From positions 437,147 through 501,146 of the forward strand of contig NW_006496807.1 of NCBI RefSeq assembly GCF_000471905.2: a stretch of DNA of 64,000 bases, read 5' to 3'. This stretch comes from Amborella trichopoda. Its lineage: Eukaryota > Streptophyta > Magnoliopsida > Amborellales > Amborellaceae. How positions within the stretch are numbered: position 1 is the stretch's first letter; each line of letters starts with the position of its first letter. Both the position numbers and the translations under genes were made by a program. The notes beneath the pieces were generated by a model. The model was not told the origin of the DNA, did no database searches, and saw only the letters and a program-made list of their open reading frames with translations. This document shows, in pieces, positions 21,721-33,239 of the stretch.

Positions 21721-21725
21721 TCATG
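21721..21725. repeat. Target site duplication of element B, left copy
   Basis: TCATG directly before the B LTR end TGGTTAGG. Its partner TCGTG is at 57553-57557. LTR sequence interrupted here (ACGACATGG) continues after the partner (CCACATATCGAAATGC), as in the uninterrupted LTR at 19330-19355. Confidence 0.8.
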
Positions 21726-22499
21726 TGGTTAGGTACCTCGATCTCACCCTCCAGATCTAGGTGATCTGGCGGCACGTGTCCCGGGTTTCAAAGGAACCCA
21801 CGACTTGAGATCGTTTTCTCGAGAACCTTGCTCAAGAACAAGGGCAGGTATACCAATCGATGAGAGAGGAATTTAAAGGTGGGTTCAGGACTTACTTGGT
21901 CTGGCTTGTGTGGACGCCCTCTTAGATCGTGAAGAAAGCCCTTCAACCCTACAACTGGTTTGAAATTGCCTCCCTTGACTTGTACTCTCAAGTTTCTGCA
22001 ATCACACACACATGGTTAATGTTACAAGACAAGTGGGCCAAGGGACCCCACCTTGTCTTTGGATGAATGTACACAGGTGTGCACATTCACAGGAGGAAAG
22101 AGAAGAGATGATGAGATGAGGGTTGAGAGAAAGAAGAAGAGAGAGAAAAGAAAATAAAGAGACATTTGACTGAGTGACTAGCCCAGTAGAGTTGTTAAAT
22201 TGGCATGATAATTGATCTGACGTGGTAGTAAGATGGGCACAGTAACACATACCGGCACAGCGGCAACACTACTCGACGACAAAACACCAACACCAACCAT
22301 CCTGGCACAACGGCGAGTTCGATGTGGCAGCAAGACAAGCACGGTAACTCAAACCGACACAATGGCAATACTGCTCGACGACGAGACAGTCGTGACAGTG
22401 CTAAACTTGTCCCTTGGTCAAATGAGAGTGGAAGAAGAAAGAAGAGAGAGATAAAAGAGAAAGAAGAAATGTAGAGACAGAAAGAGAGAGAGGGAGAAG

Positions 22500-22748
22500 A
22501 GAAAGAAGAAGAGAAGGAAAGGAGAATAAAAGATATAGAAGGATAAGAGAGAAGAAAGAAGAGAAAGAAGAAGAGAAGGAAAGGAGAATAAAAGATATAG
22601 AAGGATAAGAGAGAAGAAAGAAGAGAAAGAAGAAGAGAAGGAAAGGAGAATAAAAGATATAGAAGGATAAGAGAGAAGAAAGAAGAGAAAGAAGAAGAGA
22701 AGGAAAGGAGAATAAAAGATATAGAAGGATAAGAGAGAAGAAAGAAGA
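22500..22748. repeat. 62-bp tandem array, 4 units
   Basis: The block GGAAAGGAGAATAAAAGATA starts at 22516, 22578, 22640 and 22702, exactly 62 bp apart and nearly identical. The 5' LTR of B has a single copy near 55274, so the array expanded after insertion or is exaggerated by assembly near the gap. Confidence 0.9.
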
Positions 22749-22804
22749 GAAAGAAGAAGAATAGATAGAAGAAGAGAAGAGGAGAAGAAGAAGGGAAGAG
22801 ATGC

Positions 22805-22843
<39 letters not shown>

Positions 22844-23161
22844 AGAGAGAGAAGAAAGAAAGAAGAACAAGAAAGAAAGAGAAGGAAGGAAAGGAAGGAA
22901 GAGAGAGAGAGAGACGAGTAGTACGTACGTACTACTACTACTACGTAGTAGTAGTAGTAGANNNNNNNNNNNNNNNNNNNNNNNNNNNNNNNNNNNNNNN
23001 NNNNNNNNNNNNNNNNNNNNNNNNNNNNNNNNNNNNNNNNNNNNNNNNNNNNNNNNNNNAGAGAGAGAGAGAGAGAGAGAGAAGAAGAGAAGAGAGAGAG
23101 AAGAAGAAGAAGAAGAAGAAGAAGAAGAAGAAGAAGAAGAAGAAGAAGAAGAAGAAGAAGA

Positions 23162-23239
<78 letters not shown>

Positions 23240-23240
23240 A
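22805..23240. repeat. GA / AAG microsatellites around a gap
   Basis: (GA)n at 22811-22838, an ACT/AGT fold-back at 22919-22961, 98 N, then (GA)n, (AAG)n about 23100-23165 and (GA)n about 23166-23234. The 100-400 residue frames across it consist of Ser/Leu or Arg/Glu runs and unknown residues and are not genes. Confidence 0.95.
22962..23059. other. Assembly gap (98 N)
   Basis: Run of N. The sequence just left of it is a perfect (ACT)n-CGT-(AGT)n-like palindrome, an odd edge that may be a read artefact. True LTR length here is unknown. Confidence 1.
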
Positions 23241-23304
23241 GAAGAGAGAGAAAGAAAAGAGAACAAACAGAAAAAAAAGAGAGAAGGGAGAAAAAAGGAG
23301 GGAA

Positions 23305-24085
23305 GCATGCATGGCGATGGACTTCCATCATCCATGATGGATGAAAGAAGAGAAAGAAAGAGCATGGATGGCGATGGTTATTGTCGTCCATGATAGAGGA
23401 GAGAGGAGAGAGAAAGAACATGAACAGTGATGGTCACTACCATCCATGACAAAGGAGAGAGGCAGAGATAAGAAAGAGGAGGACACACACAGCGCTAGGA
23501 ATCGTCGTTCATGTCGTAAGGGACTCAGACACAACCCGACCTGCCACTCGGGTTAAGCCTCGGCTCGGTGTCCTTGTCAAAGAATAAGGAGAGAAGTTTC
23601 ATGTGTGGCGATGGGCATCGCCGTGCACAACAAGAGAAACGGGAAACTTAGACAGAGGCCCGACAGGTTATACGGGTTAAGGCCAGACTTAATGTTCATA
23701 TCTCTAGAGGATAAGAGATGAATGAGAATGTCATGCCCGGCGATGAGCACTGTCGTGCATGACTGGAGATAAGAGGACAAAAAGGAAATAGCAAAGTGAG
23801 ATAAAGAAAGACAAAGAGGATTTAGGGAAGAAAAAGAGAAAAGGAAAGTAGAGAGAGAAGGAAATTGAATAGTAAGAGATGAAAAAGAAAGAAGAGAGAT
23901 ATTAGGAAAGAGTCATAGGAGGAAGAAGGAAAGAGAATGAAAGAGATTATGAAAGAGAGAAGAAGAATAAGGAAAGAGGAGAGAAAGAAACACGCACAGT
24001 GTTACCACCGCCGTATGTATTAGAGAAAGAAGAAAGTAGGAAGAGAGATTCGTGCATGGTGTTACCATTACCGTGCATGTTCAGA
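23305..24085. repeat. Hairpin array (B 3' LTR)
   Basis: About eight palindromes: near 23308, 23363 (CATGGATGGCGATGG..TTATTGTCGTCCATG), 23419, 23487, 23600, 23730, 23993 and 24050, separated by GA-rich sequence. Same pattern as in the A 3' LTR and the B 5' LTR. Confidence 0.8.
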
Positions 24086-25814
24086 CAGAGACAGAAAGAA
24101 AGATAGAGCAAAGAGTGAAGGAGGAAGGACGGAGAAGAGAAAGAAAGAGAGAGAGAGAGAGAGAGGGAAGAGAGAAAGCAGAGATAATAGAGAAAGGAAG
24201 AAGAAAAGAGAGAGACGAAAGGAGAGGAGGGAGAAAGAGAAAGAAGAAAGGAGAGAAAGAGATAGATTAGAGAGAAAAGAAGATGGGAGAGAAAGAGATA
24301 GAAGAAAGGAGAGAAAGAGATAGATCAGAGAGAAAAGAAGAGGGGAGAGAAAGAGATAGATGAGAGAGAAAAGAGGAGGAGAGAGAAAATTACCTTACTG
24401 AGGGGTACCGACTCTTTTATTCTCTTTCCTCTCTCTCTCTCCAAGATGCAACCACAGACTCAAAGAAAATCTCAAAATTTTATTGCTCAACGTGGAACCC
24501 TTCACAATTAAGTTTAGCATGTATTATAGAATTGGGCCCAAACATGAGTGGATGCCCAAAAACTATCCCAATTTATGATAATTGCACCTATTTTGAATTA
24601 AAGAAAAATTCTAAAAATTGGTGCAAAAGGATTGTTTTGCCAGCCTAACAATTCATAGACTTCCAAAACAATATCTATTGATGCCCTAGAACGTGGTTAA
24701 TCCAGGGTTGCTCTAGCGCTCGTTTGGCCAAAAAATGATTGCTTTCTCATAGGGCTTGGCATGACGATGGATTTTATACTAATTTCGAATCACGGATCGC
24801 GTTTTTCGGCCACGATCACGCGACTCAAAATTTGGATGAATCTTGAAAACTTCTTATCAATAGTGTGCTCGTTTCTTGATGTTTTTCCATGATTTATTTG
24901 CTAGATCACACTAAGCATGCCATCATGAATGTGTGGCAACATACATATCTCGATTTCGTGCTCGGACGAAGATTTTACATCGTTTGGGTTTGACCGGAAT
25001 CTGAATTTCGACGGTCGAAAATTACAGTCACTTCGATGCCTTCATGTGTGAAATCCAACTGTTCACCATGTTTGGGGTTCAGACCAGAGACAGCCCTAGA
25101 CCTTACACACACGATGGAACTAGTCTTGCGTCAATTCGATGTGCGAGCGCCGTGATTTGGCCGCTTGAGGGAGGTGTGTCGCTACTGATTTTTCTGCAGC
25201 TGTATTCATGAATCAGCAACTTATCTCTAGCTTTTCTCTTTGCTCGAGTGTCATCATGAGGCATGCCATATATCGAAATGCTCGTCTTGACGAGACGAAC
25301 ACGTTCACAAAATTTGAGTGCGATCTGACTTGGGACGAGTGAGATATGGCCCCTGAAATTAACTACCCGAGACTGCAAACATAGTCACTATTAATGGTGT
25401 TTTGATGTAGGGACGCTGCACGGGAATAGTGTGCGGGCGACCCTTTTTTAATGTTTCACCCATAACTTTGTCCTAACACGTCTGTTTGGGTCGAAACATG
25501 ACCTCAAAGGTTTTTGACTGATCCAATGGTGGTGGTCCCACAGCAATTTGAGGCACCAAAATTGTAGTTCAAGTTACATGATCCGATTCAAGGTACTAAA
25601 GGCTGATTTTTCCAAAATTGTTTCTTTGCACTGCCTTAGAGATGTTGGACGGTGACGAAACTTGGAAAGTAGCCTTTTAAAGTGCGTAGGAAGATTCTAA
25701 CTCATTCTGAGACAATTATGAGACTGTCGAGAATTCCACTCTATATCAGGCTTTATTGCCCTGCTTCCTCAATTCCGCATCGGGGACCAAGGTGCTGAAA
25801 AATGTGTTAAAACA

Positions 25815-25831
25815 GCTTGCCCCGCCGAATG
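25815..25831 (-). other. Polypurine tract of element B
   Basis: CATTCGGCGGGGCAAGC on minus, touching the 3' LTR start TGTTTTAACA. GGGCAAGC is shared with C. Confidence 0.7.
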
Positions 25832-28589
25832 TTGTGCTTCGAGAGAAGCGAGAAAAACAACATTAAAAAAATTTCCTTCGATTTTTATTACTTTTTTCTT
25901 CCTAGCCACAAGACCACGTGAACGTCAAGGAGATCCACGCAATGTTGTAACTAGGATGCTCAGACATTTGAATTCATTGTTCGCAGGTCCATCCATGGAG
26001 ACTTTAGGGGGAGAAGAGACTTTTTTTAGGGATCATGTCGAAGTTCTCACCCTCAAGGGACTATTTGTGATTCTGACAGCTGAGGATTTTGTACGGACCT
26101 CGTTAGTCAGAATTAGGCCCGTCTAAGGGTTGGCATCATCTGCGTTGTGCACCAGACACTCCTTGAGGGGCAGGGTACCTCAGTTTATCGAGGTGACCGG
26201 CTTTGGGTAAAACCCCGACTTACTGCTATCAGTTTCAACAAATCAGGAGAGCTCTCTTCTTTGTCCGAGGCAACCCCATAGGATTCAATCATGTTGCTGC
26301 ATAACAGGTCCAAAGTCATGGCTGACTTATCCTTCTTTGAGAACCTTCAACATCTTGGAGTGCATTAGTGACCCCCTATGAATGATGCTCTTCTTCATGA
26401 GACTAGTCTTGCCTTCTTAGCGAGTCTTCTACTCATAGAGTCCTTTTCGCCAGTGGACTCAGGCTATCAGAATCATTTCCTTGATGCTCGTCTTTTTGGG
26501 TCCTGGTATTGTGGAACCAGGGATTTTTCTCTTTTGCATGAGGGTTGAAGCCGCTTATAAGGGCAAACGCTACATCAACCTGTTTATTGGTCCAAGCGTC
26601 TTTTGTATATTTTCACTTGGACTTGGGAAGTGGCATTGTAGAGACAGTTTTCACCAACCTCCTTTTATTGGGGGCTCGTTTACCCAAGACCTTCTGGCCA
26701 TGTCCACCCTTTTCTTCCATTTTAACTCACTGCTCCCTTTCGAGTTTTCACCATTCCCATGTTTTTATTTTCATGGAACTCTCTCACTCATGGTTTCGTG
26801 ACCATGCCCGTTCATCTTTTTTACTCATGTTGTTCCCTTATTCAAGTATACACCATGCCCCTTTCTTTTCTTTTCCTTTTTTTTTTTTTTTAGCACGTGT
26901 TTAGGGTCATGCTTCTGAGACCTGTGCAAAGCAGTTTAACGTCATGCGGCCAAGACGTGCATTACAGTTTAAGGTCATATAGCTGGACCATGGTGGTAAT
27001 GGATGGCAGTCTGTAGAGGCCATGGAGTGAGTTTGGTGGTGGTTTGACTCACTTTGGGGAGATGTCATGAGGCTACCTTTGAAAGATGGATGATGTATGG
27101 ATGGGAGGTGGAAAGTGGTAACCCACTAACTGACGACAAGTATGGATGGCGAGATGGTTCGTCGTTTTGTGAGCATGGGTAAGACTCACTAGGGAGTGAT
27201 AGATGATGGTAATGAAGTGAATAGACTCACTAGGGAGATAATGAAGGTGGTGCGTGCACACAAACAGGTTGGTTAGGGAAGGCGTGCATGTAAAAGGCAT
27301 GTGCGCGTGTGTGGGGGCATTTTTAATGTCATGCCTCCGAGACTTGTGCAAAGCAATTTAACGTCATGTGGTTAGGACATGTACTATGGTTTAAGGTCAT
27401 ATAGCTTGAACCATGGTTATGCAACTTGGACCATACAGTTTAAGGTCATGCAACTTGACCTCCGCTACAGTTTAAGGTCATATAGTTTGGACCATGATGT
27501 GAAGCTTTTTAACATCATGTTGTTAGGACTTTCACTATAGTTATAGTTTGGACTGTGGCTTTGCATTTTAAAGTCCTGCAACTAGGACCACGCAGTTTAT
27601 GGTCGTGCAACTAGACCTCCGCTACAGTTTAAGGTCATATAGTTAGGACCATGTAGTTTAAGGTCGTGCATCTAGACCAAGGCTGTGTAGTTTAAGGTCG
27701 TGTATCTAGACCAAGGTTGTGCAGTTTAAGGTCATGTAGCATGGACCATTGTGTGGGTCGCCATGTAGGTGAAGCTGCACGGAGGATATGTATGTGGATA
27801 GCAATCTGACTCCATGGGGATAAAATGATTGAGGCTATCAGGGGGTTTAGATGGAGAAGCAGACTTCACTGAAGGTTAAGGGATAGGTATGACTCCCTGG
27901 GAAAAATGAGATTCCATGGGGAATAGGATCGTGGAAGGTAACCCGACTTCTAAGGATAAGATAGCTTACTGTGAGACTGATCCATGGGATTGAAGCGATA
28001 AACATGATCCTAACTCTGCTGGGGATAATGGGCTGCAGTACAGGTGTAATTTCGACTGAGGATGAGGGACAGTGGCCTACTCCTAACTCCATTGAAGATG
28101 ACCAGTCATGGCCTGAATCGAATAACCTAAATGCAACTCCACTGGGGATGACAGAGGTTATGGCTTTGGTGCAACTCCACTAGGGATGAGGACATAGCAC
28201 TTATAGTGGCAATCAAGCTCAGACATGCGCGGCACTAGCTATGGTTAGCAGCAACACACGCGGCGATAGCACTGATGCACATGGCGTTAGCATGAACGAC
28301 ATTAATATGCACGAGAGTGGTCATAACCAACAGTAGCACTGACGGGCACAGTGTTGGTTGCACGCGGCGTTAGTTAAGCATGGCGATAAAAAACATGTCT
28401 GGGCCTCGGGCTTGAGCCCGACCCGATCCAGCCCATATAAAGGTTGATGCTTGGTGTTGTGTAGATGCCAATAAGCCTCTGTTTGGGCCTCGGGCTTGGG
28501 CCCGACGCAGTCCAGGTCAATGTCTTTTGGCCTTCAGGGACTTGTCTAAAATTCTGGCTTTGTGAGGGGTACCTTAGGGCATCATCTTG

Positions 28590-28597
28590 TATATAAG
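28590..28597 (+). promoter_or_regulatory. Antisense TATA box in B 3' region
   Basis: TATATAAG on the strand opposite to the B genes, 19 bases before a strong hairpin. C has TATAAAA at the matching place on its antisense strand (43069-43075), again just before the same hairpin. Confidence 0.45.
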
Positions 28598-28615
28598 GGG
28601 GTAGACTCCATTTTC

Positions 28616-28640
28616 ACTGTTTTGCCGAAGGTAAAATAGT
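28616..28640. other. Conserved hairpin in B 3' region
   Basis: ACTGTTTTGCC, loop GAA, GGTAAAATAGT: 11-bp arms with one G-T-type mismatch. The same element is at 43022-43049 in C. It sits about where an antisense transcript from the TATA at 28590 would start. Confidence 0.6.
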
Positions 28641-29855
28641 AAGAGTGAGAAAGAGAAAAAGGACTGCTGGTAAGAACTCCGGCAAGCATGCAAGGACGCT
28701 GGCATTTTCGGCACAATTAAAGGCTTTGGCAGGGCATTCATGAGATTTTTCCGAGAAGTGTCGAGTGTTTTTTCTGGTGAGGAAGAGGAAGCTCAGGTGA
28801 AGAAGGGAGGATGCCGACTAGTTGTAAAGATTTTTTGATAGGAATTCTAAGTCACTGGCAATGTGGGAAAGAGGTAAGTGAGGTTTCTGACGTGTTAAGG
28901 GTGTTTCCCGGTGAGAAACCGAAGGGACAAGGAGGCAAAGAGTCGCGGGAAGGCAGACAGTCGCTGGTTGTCGAAGAGTCTCGGGAAGGTGCACAGTCAC
29001 TGGGCAGTCGAAGGGTCATAGGAACCGAAGGGTCGCAGGAAGAGAAGGGTCACCATCTCAAGTGAACACGTAAGGCGATAGAAGACACAGACGACGTTAG
29101 CCTCATCCGACATTAGTCCTTTGTTCAACACAGCTGGTGTTACCCTTAGTCGATGTTAGCCCTTTGTCAGACACGGTCGGTGTTACCCCTCTAAGTCACA
29201 GCCGGCGTTAGTCCTCAAGAAATTCAACCGGTGCTAGAAACCAAGCCAGCGGCACTTATCAGTGCCCTAGTTGCACATGGTCAGTGACATGACGTGCAAG
29301 GCTTCAGCCACGTGCGGTGATTGCTATTTGCTCGAAGATCCTTTCATGAACGACAGTAACTTGTACCTAGTTGTGGTCATACTCGGAGATGGGTTACGCG
29401 CGGCGACAGTCACTTGCGGCGTTGAGTCATGCACGGTGCTAAGTCATGCGCAGCAATGATCATGCACATCACTAAGTCATGCGCGGCGATGATCATGTAC
29501 GGCGCTGACTTGGGTAGGCCAAGGGTGGTGACCAATGGTAACGACGGGTATGTTGGATGCCAACTCCTCCAAAACAACAATGAATTCCATGTTATTCTGT
29601 GGAAGGGCACTCACTGTGAGGGCGCGCTCTCCATCATAGGCCAGTTCCTTGCTAGAAAAGTCTACTTTGTATGTCTGATATACTCGGTCAAAGTGCTTCC
29701 ACCTTCTCCTATTGTGACAGCGATTTTAATCCTATAACCATCCTCTTTTCGGGAGGAATTGTTTGCCTATAACTATCATCTTTTCCTCAGATGCAAGATA
29801 TTTGTAACCTCCCTAATAACGAGCTTTGATTGTAACTCGTAACTCCTTCTAATGC

Positions 29856-29861
29856 AATAAA
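29856..29861 (+). terminator. Antisense poly(A) signal AATAAA (element B)
   Basis: CTAATGCAATAAAAAG, about 1.25 kb downstream of the antisense TATA and just before the integrase stop on the other strand. Same context in A and C. Confidence 0.45.
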
Positions 29862-29942
29862 AAGAGTTATACTTCATCTGAACTGTTTTGCTTCCCTTTC
29901 TTTTATTCTTTTCAATTGCCCATTGAATCCTTTAAGAGCATA

Positions 29943-31250
29943 TTAGGGATAATATTTCTTTAGGTATCGCCCATTGATAGGGGGCAGTGCCTCCTCTCCA
30001 TCAAGATGTGCCAATATATAACCTCCATTGCGAGACTTTCTTAACTATAAAGGAATCATCCCATTTGGGTTCAAACTTCCCTTTACGCCATCCATGCATA
30101 ACGATTGGCCTTTTAACAATTAGAACCAGGTCCCCACGGGAAAATGAGCAGACTTTGATTGACTTGTCAAAGGCCCTCTTCATTCTTTCCTGGTTGAGTG
30201 CGAGATTCTGCTGAGCTTCGAGCCTCGTTTCATCAAGTGCATCTAATTCTTGATACCAAAGCTTAACTCTCTCATCTTCAGTCAGTCTTCGAGGGGAGTT
30301 GAATTTCAAGGGGTAAGACTGCTTCATCTCCATAAACCAGGGAATAGGGAGTGCAATCGGTGGCATTTCGAGTGGTGGTACGATAAGCCCACAATGCTTC
30401 AGGAAGCTTCTCATGCCAGTTCTTCTTTATCTTTGATATTGACTTCCTTCAAACACTTCATAGAGTTTTATTGAAAGCCTCGACTGAGCCATTCGCCTGA
30501 GGGTGGTACATAGTTGAGTACTTCCACTCGAAATCGAACTGGTTAACTAGACGGTCAATATGATGACTTTTGAATTGAGGGCCGTTATCCGATATAATCC
30601 AGTCAGGCACCTCAAACCGGTATATAATACGATGTCGCACGAAATTGGCCATGTAGCGTCAAGAACTTGCTTGAGTAGAACCGCTTCAGCCCATTTTGAG
30701 AAATAATGTCGCCGCTAGAATAAAGACATGACCCATTGCAAAAGGAGGATCAACAGGTCCCACAGTGTCGATACCACATTGTGAAAAGGGCCAAGAGGCC
30801 ACTGTAGGGTGTAAGGGCTCTAGAGGCTGATGAACGAGGCTCAAGTGCATTTGGCAATTGTTTAAAGAGTCGACAGTCATCGAAGGCCAATAGTACCCTA
30901 ATCTGCGTATCCGTTCGTAGAGCTTAAGGCCAGACTGATGTAGTCCACAAATGCTTGAGTGTACTTCTTCTAACACCTTACTTGCGTCTCATGCATCTAC
31001 ACATCTGAGAAGAATTCCGTCAAAAGATCGGCGTAAGAGAGTATCTCCTTCAAGGAGACTATACTTGGTAGACATTCGACGCACACTATTGCACTCAGCA
31101 CGGTCTTCAAGCAGTCTACCACGCTTTATGAAGTCAAGAATGGGCTCTCTCCAATCTTCTGCCAGCTCAATTTCTGCACACATTAGATCGAAGAACTCCA
31201 ATTCCTGATTTTGAATACCAAAACCTTGACTTTGTGTCATTTCTTATTCG
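29943..31250 (-). pseudogene. Element B integrase remnant
   Basis: Pieces in order on minus: linker with DWREPILDFIKRGRL (about 31125-31170), zinc-binding part (EVHSSICGLHQSGLKLYERI and GYYWPSM, 30890-30976), core with GIDTVGPVDPP (about 30750), IISDNGPQFKS (about 30575) and ANGSVEAFNKTL (about 30470), so Asp, Asp and Glu of the DDE triad are all visible, though in different frames. C-terminal part 30001-30414 has YQELDALDETRLEAQQNL and FSRGDLVLIVKRPIVMHG. TAA stop at 29943-29945 after KKYYP. Frameshifts make it non-functional. Confidence 0.85.
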
Positions 31251-31284
31251 GCTTTAAACTCTTTGGCTGATAGGAGTGCCCCAA

Positions 31285-31706
31285 ATGGGTAAGGAGGGCA
31301 CTTAGGAAAGAGGATTCTCTTATCATCTGCATCAACTTCGGTTCTCAATTCAATGTGTCTCCACTCTGCCACCCAGACAGGTGTAAGCTCTGAGCACGAC
31401 AATTGAATTGTAACTCCAAGCTTTGCAAGTACATCAGCCTATGAGTTTAAACTCCTGGGATGTGAGTCAAAATTTACATCATCGAACTGAGCCATATATG
31501 ATTTTTCATTATCGTGATAAGGCTTGAGAGTATCCTTTCTCACGTCATAGATCCATTTAAGTTGTGGAATGACCAACTCAGAGTCGCCATAGATTTTGAG
31601 CTGCTCCAAGTCTAGATCGAATGCGATATCTAATCCAATTATGAGGGACTGATATTCCACCACGTTATGGAAACCGGCTTCAGTGAGATAGAAGGACAGA
31701 GGGAGT
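31285..31706 (-). pseudogene. Element B second RNase H, C-terminal part
   Basis: Minus frame 31439-31663: EYQSLIIGLDIAFDLDLEQL, GDSELVIPQLKWIYDVRKD. The active-site Asp in GDSELV is kept. The domain is cut at 31706 by element C; its beginning resumes at 49146 on the other side. Confidence 0.75.
31702..31706. repeat. Target site duplication of element C, left copy
   Basis: GGAGT before the C 5' LTR; partner GAAGT at 49141-49145. The interrupted RNase H sequence reads on across the two flanks. Confidence 0.8.
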
Positions 31707-32988
31707 TATTGGAAGGTATATTTCATCAACATGGGCCCTTGCTCAATAAAGGCGTAGCAAGTAGTGGAAATTCTAACAGTCTCAAAACAGCCCCAGAACT
31801 GACCAAGATCTTCATGAGGTCTCTCAAGAGACTCCTGCTAAATTTCGTCATATTTTGACATGTCTAAGGCAGTGCAGACTGAGAAACAGTTCCAGCAGAA
31901 TAAGCCTCTAACACCCTAAAAAGGACCTCTATAATTAGAGCTACATTTTCAGCATCTCAAATTATTGTGGGATCACTGCCACTGGATTTGGCATGGTTGA
32001 AAACCCCATGGGTCAAATTTCAGCCCAAACGGACACTCCAGAAGAAGTTATAGGTGAAAGAGTGAAACAAGCGGAGCCACACGCTATTCTCGTGTGGCCA
32101 CCCTGCAACACTATACCATTGAAGGGACAATCACGACTAGTAACTTTCAACACTCATATTTCACTCATCCCAAGTCGGATCGTGCTTAAATTTGGTGAGC
32201 ATGTTCGTCTAGTCAAGACGAGCAATTCGATATGCGGCACGCCCCGTGACGATACCCGAGCATGAAGAAAATCTAGAGAAAAGTTACTGATCCGGGAAGA
32301 AAGTGCAGGAAATTTATCAGCGTCATGCCACGCTTGAGTGGCCAAATCACGTCGCTCGCGAGCCCTATCGACGTGAGACCAATTCCATTGCGGGCGCATA
32401 AGGTCTCAAGCCATCTCTGACCTGAATACCGTACATGATTAACAGTTGAATTCTGCTCACGAAGCTGACAAATAGATTGCAAATTCTGTCGTCAGAATCC
32501 TTAATTTCGGCCAAAATTCCAAACTTGCAAAATCTTCGTTCAGCCATAGAATCAAGATGCGTTTGGTGCCCCGTGATCGTAGTATCACGTTCAGTGTGAT
32601 TCAGTGAAGAAAACACAGAAAAACATCAAGGAACGAACACACTATCGATCCAAAGTTTCAAGATGTACTCAAATTTCAAGTCGCATGATCGTGCACTAAA
32701 AACACAATCCATGGCTCGAAGTTGGTATCAAATCGATCTTCATGCCAAGCCCTACAAGAAAATAATCGTCTTATGATCTACCAGGCATTAGAATGACCCT
32801 GGATCATCCATGCAAGATCATGCAAGTTCTAGGGCAACACATAGACTGTTTTAGAATTCTACAACTTGTTAAGAAGGGCAAATCTGTCTTTTTTTACCCT
32901 ATTTTTTAATTTCTTTTAATTCAATTTAATCTTAATTTTCAGCAATTAAGGTTACTTTTGATCATCCACCCATGTTTGGGGCACACTT

Positions 32989-32999
32989 CTATATATATG
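32989..32999 (+). promoter_or_regulatory. TATA box, C 5' LTR
   Basis: CTATATATATG, followed 15-25 bases later by ATTGTACACAGAGACAGAGA, a plausible start region. The 3' LTR has CTATATATACG at 47656-47666. Confidence 0.75.
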
Positions 33000-33239
33000 T
33001 ACCATCATTGTACACAGAGACAGAGAGATAGATACACACATAAGAGATAGTTTTCACATAATACAAGTTTCTCTTTCTTACCATTGTGGTGTCACGCTTG
33101 AGAGAGAGAGTGAGGTGAGAGAAAATTTCGATCGGTACCCTTAGGGTTGAGGTAAATTTTCTCTCTCTTCTTTTTCTTTTCTTCTTCTCTCTCTCTCTTC
33201 TCCCCTCTCTTCTCCTTCTTCTTCGTCTGAGTTCCTCAT

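Larger units (their letters stand above)
2805..21725 (-). mobile_element. Element A, left part (Tat-like gypsy retrotransposon)
   Basis: Outermost nested element, read on the minus strand. In plus coordinates it contains the 3' LTR (2805-6893), polypurine tract, long 3' noncoding region, polyprotein remnant (9710 to about 16330), ORF1-like leader, primer site (17871-17887) and a rearranged 5' LTR from 17891. The 5' LTR is split by element B at 21725 and resumes at 57553. Lineage call rests on the second RNase H and the tRNA-Arg-like primer site, both established for the Tat/Ogre lineage. All frames are broken, so it is non-autonomous. Confidence 0.8.
19573..21725 (-). repeat. LTR piece joined to A 5' LTR (second pass through the LTR)
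   Basis: At 19573 the sequence jumps back to the part of an LTR near the 45-bp array (CTGGTATG...CACCCAG) and runs again through purine tract, hairpins, TATA (20967-20975) and on to ACGACATGG at about 21719, where element B interrupts. The remainder is at 57553-58153. Either the A 5' LTR was rebuilt by unequal or template-switch recombination, or this is a piece of another LTR. Divergence from the A 3' LTR is greater than that of 17891-19572. Confidence 0.65.
21726..25814 (-). repeat. 3' LTR of element B
   Basis: 4089 bp including a 98-N gap. Plus-strand ends are TGGTTAGGTACC and TGTTAAAACA. It contains GGCAC-type degenerate repeats (22190-22420), a 62-bp array, the gap with microsatellites, a hairpin array and a decayed TATA (GTATTATAG near 24521). 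It matches the 5' LTR at 54498-57552 block by block. Confidence 0.85.
25832..29942 (-). other. Long 3' noncoding region of element B
   Basis: About 4.1 kb without credible coding sequence. Blocks match A (6911-9709) in order, with dispersed GTTTAAGGTCAT[AG]-type units at 27380-27750 and GACTCC..GGGGAT units at 27800-28190. The part 28200-29500 is absent from A: GCGGCGTTAG-type short repeats, two copies of GGGCCTCGGGCTTG (about 28400 and 28485), an antisense TATA, a hairpin and GTCGCGGGAAGG-type repeats (28940-29050). Confidence 0.7.
21726..31706 (-). mobile_element. Element B, left part (Tat-like, minus strand)
   Basis: Left portion of the middle nested element: 3' LTR (21726-25814), polypurine tract, 4.1-kb 3' noncoding region, integrase, linker and the end of the second RNase H, cut by element C at 31706. 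The right portion is 49146-57552. Without C the element is about 18.4 kb. Confidence 0.85.

Noticed and set aside
22195-23421. Long open frames of 123-408 aa across the GA/CT tracts
   Set aside because: They consist of Ser/Leu/Phe or Arg/Glu/Lys runs set by the dinucleotide repeats and span the N gap. Same reasoning for minus 4088-4615, 20494-20850, 54958-55673 and 56199-56570.
28811-29065. 84-aa frame as the protein of the antisense unit in B
   Set aside because: Built on short repeats (ESREG) and no equivalent in C, so not supported as a conserved protein.
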